Origin: Nonomuraea indica
GTDB taxonomy: Bacteria > Actinomycetota > Actinomycetes > Streptosporangiales > Streptosporangiaceae
NCBI RefSeq assembly: GCF_002850745.1
Contig: NZ_KZ559466.1
Span: forward strand, 224,512-288,511
Length of the DNA: 64,000 nucleotides
Direction: 5' to 3'
A program made the position numbers and the translations under genes. Below, piece after piece: positions 58,599 through 64,000 of the stretch. Position 1 is the stretch's first letter; each line of letters starts with the position of its first letter. Below the pieces are notes generated by a model that was not told where the DNA came from, made no database searches, and saw nothing but the letters and a program-made list of their open reading frames with translations.

Positions 58599-59561
58599 GT
58601 GCTCCGCTGGCATCGGCCGTTGATGCTCTCCTCCGGGCTCATGGCGCTCCTTGCCGTGGCCCTGCTCGTCCCGTTCGTCGTGGACGAGCGCACCCTCGAC
58701 GGCATGCCCCTGTGGGCCAAGCCGCTGAAGTTCGCCGTCTCCGTCGCCGTCTACTCCTTCACCTGGGCCTGGCTGCTCTCCCTGCAGCGCCGGGACCGCC
58801 GCTGGGGCCGTTGGGCCGGCACCGTCCTCGCGGTCGCCGGGGTGGCCGAGGTCGCGGTCATCGTCTTCCAGGCGGCGCGCGGCCACCGCAGCCACTTCAA
58901 CGCCTCCAGCCCGCTGGACGCCGCCCTCTTCGGCGCGATGGGCCTGATGATCATCGCTCTCATGCTGGCGAACATCGTCGCCGCCGTCGCCGTGCTGCTC
59001 GACCGCCAGGCCGACCGCCCCACCACCTGGGCCGTCCGGCTCGGCCTGGTCATCTCCACGCTCGGCCTGGCAGGCGGCGGCCTCATGCTCGGCCTGCGGC
59101 CCGGCCAGAGCCTCGCCGGCGGCATCATCGGCGCCCACACGGTCGGCCTGCCCGACGGCGGACCCGGCCTGCCCCTGCTCGGCTGGAGCACCGCGGGCGG
59201 CGACCTGCGGGTGGGGCACTTCGTCGGCATGCACGCCCTGCAGCTGCTCCCGCTGCTGCCGCTCGCACTCGCGGCCCTGTCCCGCCGCATGCCCGTCCTC
59301 GCCCCCGAGCGCGTACGGCTCGGCCTGACCCTGACGGCGGGCGGCGGGTACGCGGCCGTGTTCGCGCTGACCGTCTGGCAGGCCCTGCGCGGCCAACCGC
59401 TGATCCAGCCCGACGCCGTCACCCTCGCCGCAGCGGCCGCCGTCCTCGTGGCCGTCCTCGCGGGGGCGGCACTCTCCCTGCGGCCCGGCCCGCGACGCGC
59501 GGACGCCGGGGACGTGACGAAGATCACTGCGTCGGCCGCCACCGCGGGAGCCGTGCGATGA
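58599..59561 (+). CDS. Polytopic membrane protein of unknown function
   Basis: A 320-residue protein with about eight hydrophobic segments and the words GMPLWAKPLKFAVSVAVYSFTWAWLLS, HFNASSPLDAALFG and RVGHFVGMHALQLLPLLPLAL, which contain conserved-looking His residues. I do not recognise a named domain. GTG 58599 follows AAGGAGG. It overlaps the ABA4-like gene by 4 bp (ATGA) and is divergent from merR, so the two membrane proteins form a small regulated unit. Confidence 0.82.
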   Translation: MLRWHRPLMLSSGLMALLAVALLVPFVVDERTLDGMPLWAKPLKFAVSVAVYSFTWAWLLSLQRRDRRWGRWAGTVLAVAGVAEVAVIVFQAARGHRSHFNASSPLDAALFGAMGLMIIALMLANIVAAVAVLLDRQADRPTTWAVRLGLVISTLGLAGGGLMLGLRPGQSLAGGIIGAHTVGLPDGGPGLPLLGWSTAGGDLRVGHFVGMHALQLLPLLPLALAALSRRMPVLAPERVRLGLTLTAGGGYAAVFALTVWQALRGQPLIQPDAVTLAAAAAVLVAVLAGAALSLRPGPRRADAGDVTKITASAATAGAVR

Positions 59562-60043
59562 GCACCGAGGCCCTGTTCGACCTCAGCTTCATCCTCGCCG
59601 CCCCGTTCTGGGCGCTGATGATCCTCGCCCCGACCTGGTCGGTCACCCGCAGGGTGGCGGCCTCCCCGCTGATCGTGCTGCCCACCCTCGCCGTGAACCT
59701 CGTCCTGCTGGCGCCGCTGCTCGCCGACTTCTGGCCGGTGGTGACCAGGCCGTCCCTGGCCGGCCTCCAGGCGCTGGTCTCGAGCCCTGCCGCGCTGGCC
59801 GCGCTCTGGGCGCAGATCATCGCCTGGGACCTGTTCCTCGGCCGGTGGATGTACCTCGACAGCCGGCGGCGCGGCGTCCATCCCCTGCTCATGGCCCCGA
59901 TCATGGTGCTGACGATCCTGCTCTCGCCGATCGGGCTGCCGATCTATCTCCTGGCGCGCCTGCCGTACCGGGAGAAAACGGACCCAGAGCGAACGGACAT
60001 GGCTCCAGGGTCAAGCGCGATTCAAGCACGTACCATGGCTTAG
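59558..60043 (+). CDS. ABA4-like family membrane protein
   Basis: A 161-residue protein with four helices of the ABA4-like family (DLSFILAAPFWALMILAPTW, AGLQALVSSPAALAALWAQIIAWDLFLGRWMYLDSRRRGVHPLLMAPIMVLTILLSPIGLPIYLLAR). Plant ABA4 takes part in neoxanthin synthesis; bacterial members are not characterised. Start ATG 59558 overlaps the upstream stop, indicating coupling. It has an extra hydrophilic tail of about 20 residues. Confidence 0.87.
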   Translation: MSTEALFDLSFILAAPFWALMILAPTWSVTRRVAASPLIVLPTLAVNLVLLAPLLADFWPVVTRPSLAGLQALVSSPAALAALWAQIIAWDLFLGRWMYLDSRRRGVHPLLMAPIMVLTILLSPIGLPIYLLARLPYREKTDPERTDMAPGSSAIQARTMA

Positions 60044-60146
60044 GAAACAAGCCCCCCGGTTAGGATCAAGAACATCTTCATAGAAGATGCCAGTGATCGC
60101 CCAGATCCGGGTATATACGGCTGGGAATGGACTGCAGGAGGCCCCC

Positions 60147-60308
60147 ATGCAGGTCAAGAAGGTAGCCACGTACGTGCTCGTGGCCTTCGTGATCTTCTAC
60201 CTGTTCACCCGGCCGGCCCAGGCCGCCGCAGCGGTCAACGGCGTGTTCGACGGCATCATCCAAGGAGCCAACCAACTTTCCGTCTTCTTCACCAACGTGC
60301 TGACCTGA
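60147..60308 (+). CDS. Small single-pass membrane protein, 53 residues
   Basis: ATG 60147 follows GGAGG by 5 bp. The product has a lysine start (MQVKKVATYVLVAFVIFYLF) with one helix, an A-rich centre and an amphipathic end (GVFDGIIQGANQLSVFFTNVL). Such small proteins occur in related actinomycetes by my recollection; the role is unknown. It has its own AT-richer upstream region (60044-60146), with an ATCTTC/GAAGAT dyad at about 60073-60088. Confidence 0.72.
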   Translation: MQVKKVATYVLVAFVIFYLFTRPAQAAAAVNGVFDGIIQGANQLSVFFTNVLT

Positions 60309-60765
60309 GATCACCGGTTTCCTGCGTCGAGCGCTTCCCCGAAGGCGCGGATCGTGTCACGCAGGCAGGATGACAGATCGCCAGAGTGTCACCCGGCCAC
60401 ACCCGTGCCGGCCACGGGGGCGTGATCCGCGGCGAGGCGGCATCCCGGTCCAGGCCGGCCCAGCACCCCGTCACGGGGCGTCGGGCCAGGGTGGCCATGA
60501 CGGCGATGACATGCTCGCCGGCTTCGGCCGGCCGAGCACACGGAGTCAGGTGGGCGAACGAGCATCCCCCGGCCCCACGATCTACGTCCCGCTCACTCAC
60601 ACACCGGGAGCCGCGGCTACGCCGCCGATCCCACGGCGGTTCGACGGCTCCTTCCGGACACCCCCACGCCCCGCCGGCCACCGGATGCGGCGGCCCCCGT
60701 CACCGGTGACGGGTGGCAGTCCACGGCACGGGGCCATCGCCGCCGTTCCGACCGCGACGTGACAG
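60309..60765. other. Spacer without recognisable gene
   Basis: Between the small membrane protein and the hisF terminator I see no frame with protein-like composition on either strand, no RNA gene and no repeat. It separates two convergent groups. Confidence 0.6.
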
Positions 60766-60792
60766 TCTGCCGCCGGTCCCTCCGGCGGCAGA
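60766..60792 (-). terminator. Terminator after hisF
   Basis: TCTGCCGCCGG and CCGGCGGCAGA pair perfectly over 11 bp with a 5-nt loop, 8 bp after the hisF stop on the minus strand. There is no long U-tract. Confidence 0.78.
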
Positions 60793-60799
60793 GCGCACC

Positions 60800-61561
60800 C
60801 TAGCGGACCGGGTGGCCCGCGTTCCGGAGGGTCTCCTTGACGTCAGCGATCTTCAGTGTGCCGAAGTGGAACACCGACGCGGCCAGCACCGCGTCCGCCC
60901 CCGCCGCGACCGCCGGCGGGAAGTCCTCCAGCCGGCCCGCGCCGCCGGAGGCGATCACCGGCACCCGCACCGCCGCCCGGACCGCGCGCAGCATCTCCAG
61001 GTCGTAGCCCGCCCGCGTGCCGTCGCCGTCCATCGAGTTGAGCAGGATCTCCCCCACGCCCAGCTCCTCGCCGCGCGCCGCCCACTCCACCGCGTCGATG
61101 CCCGTGCCGCGCCGCCCGCCGTGCGTCGTCACCTCGAACCCGCTCGGCGTGCCCGCGGCCCGCCGCGCGTCCACCGACAGCACCACGCACTGCGCGCCGA
61201 ACCGCTGCGACGCCTCGGTCAGGAGCTCGGGCCGGGCGATGGCCGCCGTGTTGAGCGCCACCTTGTCGGCGCCCGCCCGCAGCAGCCGGTCGACGTCCTC
61301 GACCGAGCGGACGCCGCCACCCACGGTCAGCGGGATGAACACCTGCTCGGCCGTGCGCCGCACCACGTCGAGCATGGTCTCGCGCTCGCCCGAGGAGGCG
61401 GTGATGTCGAGGAAGGTCAGCTCGTCGGCGCCCTCCTCGTCATAGCGCCTGGCCAGTTCGACGGGGTCGCCCGCGTCGCGCAGATTGGTGAAGTTGACGC
61501 CCTTGACCACCCGGCCCGCGTCCACGTCCAGACAGGGGATCACCCTGATGGCTACCGTCAT
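60800..61561 (-). CDS. hisF: Imidazole glycerol phosphate synthase cyclase subunit
   Basis: HisF joins ammonia from HisH to PRFAR and forms the imidazole ring. The 253-residue TIM barrel has the N-terminal catalytic Asp in [18 protein letters not shown], the phosphate site [13 protein letters not shown] and the second half-barrel motif [16 protein letters not shown] 61561 overlaps the ridA stop (ATGA). It is the last gene of the his operon in this window. Confidence 0.96.
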   Translation of the reverse strand: MTVAIRVIPCLDVDAGRVVKGVNFTNLRDAGDPVELARRYDEEGADELTFLDITASSGERETMLDVVRRTAEQVFIPLTVGGGVRSVEDVDRLLRAGADKVALNTAAIARPELLTEASQRFGAQCVVLSVDARRAAGTPSGFEVTTHGGRRGTGIDAVEWAARGEELGVGEILLNSMDGDGTRAGYDLEMLRAVRAAVRVPVIASGGAGRLEDFPPAVAAGADAVLAASVFHFGTLKIADVKETLRNAGHPVR

Positions 61562-61962
61562 GCCCGTAGTGCCTCGATCTCGATCTCGACCAGCATGTTC
61601 GGGTCGACCAGCCCGGCCACCCGTACGCCCGTGCACGCCGGCCTGACGTGCCCGAACATCTCCGCGATGGCCTGCCCCACCAGGTCGAAGTGGCGCTGGT
61701 CCACCACGTAGTAGCGGACCATGACCACGTCCTCGCGCGTCAGCCCGCCCGACTGGACGGCCTCGACGGCGATGCCCATCGCGGTCACGCTCTGCAGGTA
61801 GGGGTCCCCGACGTGACGGACCTCGCCGTCGACGGTGGCGGTGCAGCCCGACACGATGACCCTGTCGCCCACGACGACCGCGCGGGCATAGCCGTAGCGT
61901 TCTTCCCAGATGCCACCAGAAAACACCCGCGAACCGGTGACTTCCATGCTCATGCTGCCCAC
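61558..61962 (-). CDS. RidA-family protein
   Basis: A 134-residue trimeric-type RidA/YjgF protein ([75 protein letters not shown]). RidA enzymes hydrolyse reactive enamine/imine intermediates from amino-acid metabolism; members of subgroups may lack the catalytic Arg, here probably replaced by Val-rich sequence around [15 protein letters not shown] 61962 has AGGAGG 7 bp upstream; ATG 61953 is in frame. It lies coupled between hisA and hisF. Confidence 0.87.
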   Translation of the reverse strand: MGSMSMEVTGSRVFSGGIWEERYGYARAVVVGDRVIVSGCTATVDGEVRHVGDPYLQSVTAMGIAVEAVQSGGLTREDVVMVRYYVVDQRHFDLVGQAIAEMFGHVRPACTGVRVAGLVDPNMLVEIEIEALRA

Positions 61963-61973
61963 CACGGCCCCTC

Positions 61974-62702
61974 CTACGACAGACCGCGCACTGCCGCCAG
62001 CGCGCTCTCGAGCGTGAACGCCTGGGCGTACAGGGCCTTGCCGACGATGGCACCCTCCACGCCGAGCGGCACCAGCGACGCCAGGGCCACGAGATCGTCG
62101 AGCGACGACACGCCGCCGCTGGCGACGACGGGGCTGTCGGTGCGCGCGCACACCTGCCGGAGCAGGTCCAGGTTGGGACCGCGGAGCGTGCCGTCCTTGG
62201 TGACGTCGGTGACCACGTAGCGGGGGCAGCCGTCGGCCTCCAGCCGGTCGAGCACCTCCCACAGGTCGCCGCCCTCCTCGGTCCAGCCGCGCGCCGCGAG
62301 CGTGGTGCCGCGCACGTCCAGGCCGACCGCGATCCGGTCGCCGTGCTCGGCGATGATCTTGCGGCACCATTCGGGGTTCTCCAGCGCCGCCGTGCCGATG
62401 TTCACCCGGCGGCAGCCGGTCGCCAGCGCGGCGGCCAGCGACTCGTCGTCGCGGATGCCGCCGGACAGCTCCACGTTCACGTCGAGCCGGCCGATCACGC
62501 CGGTGATCAGCTCCCGGTTGGAGCCGCGGCCGAACGCGGCGTCGAGGTCGACCAGATGGATCCACTCCGCGCCCGCCTCCTGCCAGGCCAGCGCGGCGGC
62601 CAGCGGCTCGCCGTAGCCGGTCTCGGTGCCGGCCTCCCCCTGGACCAGCCGGACGGCCTGGCCGTCGGCCACGTCCACGGCGGGGAGCAGTATGAGAGAC
62701 AT
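61974..62702 (-). CDS. priA: ProFAR isomerase HisA/PriA
   Basis: The 242-residue TIM barrel isomerises ProFAR in histidine synthesis; in actinobacteria the same enzyme also does the TrpF reaction. Catalytic Asp10 ([21 protein letters not shown]) and the second acid in [15 protein letters not shown] are visible. No separate trpF is in the window, which fits the double role. ATG 62702 is in the stop of the upstream membrane gene (TGATG). Its stop carries the ribosome site for ridA. Confidence 0.94.
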   Translation of the reverse strand: MSLILLPAVDVADGQAVRLVQGEAGTETGYGEPLAAALAWQEAGAEWIHLVDLDAAFGRGSNRELITGVIGRLDVNVELSGGIRDDESLAAALATGCRRVNIGTAALENPEWCRKIIAEHGDRIAVGLDVRGTTLAARGWTEEGGDLWEVLDRLEADGCPRYVVTDVTKDGTLRGPNLDLLRQVCARTDSPVVASGGVSSLDDLVALASLVPLGVEGAIVGKALYAQAFTLESALAAVRGLS

Positions 62703-63031
62703 CAGATCCTCCGGTCGAAGGCAAGGGTCACGACAACAGGTATCAGCAGCAGGGACAGCACGACCGCGCCGAAGCTCACCAGCGGGGAGCCCCAGAGCAG
62801 CCACACCAGCGCCTGGACGAGCACGAAGCCGAGAGCCACCACGGCGTTCTGGGCGCGCCGGCGCCGGGCCAGCAGGCCGCCCGGCCGCGCCAGGCGCACC
62901 GGACGCGGCGTCAGGCGGCCGAGCACGGCGCGACGGCGGGCAGCGCGCGCCTGCCGTCGCTCGTTGAGCCGGATCGCACGCTGCCGCTCCGCCTCACGCA
63001 CGGCCCGGCGGCGCGCCCGCTCCTTGCTCAC
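62702..63031 (-). CDS. Small basic membrane protein in the his operon
   Basis: A 109-residue protein: a very basic head ([21 protein letters not shown]..., about 60 residues, a third Arg) and two helices ([39 protein letters not shown]). It is typical of small membrane proteins found in actinomycete his operons by position; the role is unknown. It starts 31 bp after hisH and is coupled to priA by TGATG. Confidence 0.82.
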   Translation of the reverse strand: MSKERARRRAVREAERQRAIRLNERRQARAARRRAVLGRLTPRPVRLARPGGLLARRRRAQNAVVALGFVLVQALVWLLWGSPLVSFGAVVLSLLLIPVVVTLAFDRRI

Positions 63032-63062
63032 GGCACCTCACCGGGCGAACCGGCGCGGCCCC

Positions 63063-63692
63063 TCACAGGATGCCGAGCCAGTTCTGCAACAGCGCGGCCC
63101 CCGCGTCGCCGGACTTCTCCGGGTGGAACTGGGTGGCCATGAGCGGGCCGTTCTCGGCGGCGGCCACGAACGGCACGCCGTGCTCGGCCCAGGTGACCAG
63201 CGGCTCGGCGAACCCGTCACCGGGCCGCAGCTCCCACTCGCGCACCCCGTACGAGTGCACGAAGTAGAACCGCGTCGCGGCGTCGATCCCGTCGAACAGC
63301 ACGCTGCCGGCCGGAGCCTTGACGGTGTTCCAGCCCATGTGCGGCAGGACGGGCGCCTCCAGCCGCTCGACCGTGCCAGGCCACTCGCCGCAGCCCTCGG
63401 TCTCGACCCCATGCTCCACTCCCCGCGCGAACAGGATCTGCATCCCGACGCAGATGCCCAGCACCGGACGGCCGCCGGCCAGGCGCCGCCCGATGGCGCG
63501 CTCGCCGCGCACCCGGCGCAGGCCCGCCATGCAGGCCGCGAACGCGCCGACGCCGGGCACCACGAGCCCGTCGGCCTCCATGGCCGCGTCGAGGTCCGAC
63601 GTGACGGTCACCTCGGCGCCCACCCTGGCCAGGGCACGCTCCGCGGAACGCAGGTTGCCCGACCCGTAGTCGAGTACGACGACCCTCTTCAC
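63063..63692 (-). CDS. hisH: Imidazole glycerol phosphate synthase glutaminase subunit
   Basis: HisH releases ammonia from glutamine for HisF. The 209-residue class I amidotransferase has the nucleophile Cys81 ([11 protein letters not shown]) and the His/Glu pair in [12 protein letters not shown] near the C-terminus. GTG 63692 gives [16 protein letters not shown] and overlaps the previous stop as GTGA; GTG 63695 and 63698 are alternatives. Confidence 0.95.
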   Translation of the reverse strand: MKRVVVLDYGSGNLRSAERALARVGAEVTVTSDLDAAMEADGLVVPGVGAFAACMAGLRRVRGERAIGRRLAGGRPVLGICVGMQILFARGVEHGVETEGCGEWPGTVERLEAPVLPHMGWNTVKAPAGSVLFDGIDAATRFYFVHSYGVREWELRPGDGFAEPLVTWAEHGVPFVAAAENGPLMATQFHPEKSGDAGAALLQNWLGIL

Positions 63693-63844
63693 CACCACAT
63701 CACCCCCGCTGTGATCGCCATCGCCGCACCGACCGCGCAGACGACGGCGCCGATCTTCAGCCCCTGCTTGGCGAGCGAGATCACGCCGCCGATCAGGAAC
63801 AGCCCGACGAACACCATCGCCACCGCGATCATGTTCTCGCTCAT
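63689..63844 (-). CDS. Small membrane protein, 51 residues, in the his operon
   Basis: ATG 63844 overlaps the hisB stop (ATGA) and the TGA at 63689-63691 overlaps the hisH start (GTGA), so the frame is exactly fitted between the two. The product has two hydrophobic stretches ([21 protein letters not shown] and [22 protein letters not shown]). I do not know a function. Confidence 0.75.
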   Translation of the reverse strand: MSENMIAVAMVFVGLFLIGGVISLAKQGLKIGAVVCAVGAAMAITAGVMWW

Positions 63845-64000
63845 AGAACGCCCTTGGTGCTGGGCACCCCCGTGGCCCGCGGGTCGAGCTCCGACGCCTC
63901 GCGCAGCGCCCTGGCCAGCGCCTTGAACTGGGCCTCGACGATGTGGTGGGCGTTGCGCCCGTAGGGCACGTGGACGTGCAGGCAGATCGCCGCCTGCGCG
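63841..64000 (-). CDS. hisB: Imidazoleglycerol-phosphate dehydratase, C-terminal part
   Basis: The frame runs off the right edge; only the last 52 codons are visible. They read ...[29 protein letters not shown], then SELDPR and KGVL before TGA, the conserved metal-binding end of HisB with the HH-x-x-E motif. The enzyme dehydrates imidazole glycerol phosphate. The stop is coupled to the small membrane gene. Confidence 0.93.
   Translation of the reverse strand, partial: AQAAICLHVHVPYGRNAHHIVEAQFKALARALREASELDPRATGVPSTKGVL

Overview
The window is a high-GC actinobacterial chromosome segment. GTG and TTG starts, ATGA/GTGA-coupled operons, an ANTAR-type PdtaR regulator, actinobacterial-type DapD, PriA-type HisA and a PolA without a recognisable proofreading site all point to this group. 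Gene order (coaE, rpsA, polA, liv, pdtaR, pyk, gltDB, lgt, trpABC, hisI, hisF, ridA, hisA, hisH, hisB) is the conserved actinomycete backbone. Several lineage-type small membrane proteins suggest Streptosporangiales (Nonomuraea or Streptosporangium-like), which is an inference and not a proof.

Left part, 1-12 kb: the 3' part of a 15-repeat WD40 protein converges on a Cys-rich pentapeptide-repeat protein. Then, mostly on the minus strand, come coaE, a GNAT acetyltransferase, an epoxide hydrolase with a palindromic operator candidate, rpsA with a recognisable promoter and terminator, a polysaccharide deacetylase and polA. A hotdog thioesterase diverges from polA. Two tandem-repeat patches lie in the intergenic DNA around polA.

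12-31 kb: a branched-chain amino-acid ABC transporter operon (livH with an extra N-terminal domain, livM, livG, livF) faces its substrate-binding protein livJ, each side closed by a terminator. Next come a lipoprotein, pdtaR, an unusual short-variable-arm tRNA with a CAA anticodon, a frameshifted HTH/LAGLIDADG-like gene, a PNPOx-like protein, dapD, a nitric-oxide detoxification group (nsrR, hmp with a candidate NsrR operator, divergent nitronate monooxygenase), pyk, a subtilase lipoprotein and a CYP142-like P450.

31-47 kb: a lipoprotein, gltD and gltB; a TetR-controlled ABC-like/YhgE-Pip operon with a perfect 24-bp palindrome at its promoter; then, on the minus strand, mauE-like, dsbA-like, lgt, a VIT-type metal transporter and two tandem paralogous membrane-anchored proteins in coupled order.

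47-64 kb: the trp/his region on the minus strand. hisI, a triplicated 50-bp start module, the Trp-operon membrane protein, two GYGQQP-rich small membrane proteins, a DUF2752 protein, trpC, trpB and trpA run toward lgt. No trpE is present between hisI and the membrane protein. A heterodimeric ABC exporter, a TIGR03085 protein, a MerR regulator with a divergent membrane/ABA4-like pair, and a second his block (hisB partial, small membrane protein, hisH, small membrane protein, hisA/priA, ridA, hisF) complete the window. PriA is expected to serve both histidine and tryptophan synthesis.

The most unusual items are the 50-bp triplication that produces a chain of ATGA-coupled miniature reading frames ahead of the Trp membrane gene, the odd tRNA with its broken neighbour gene, and the TetR/degenerate-ABC/YhgE unit.
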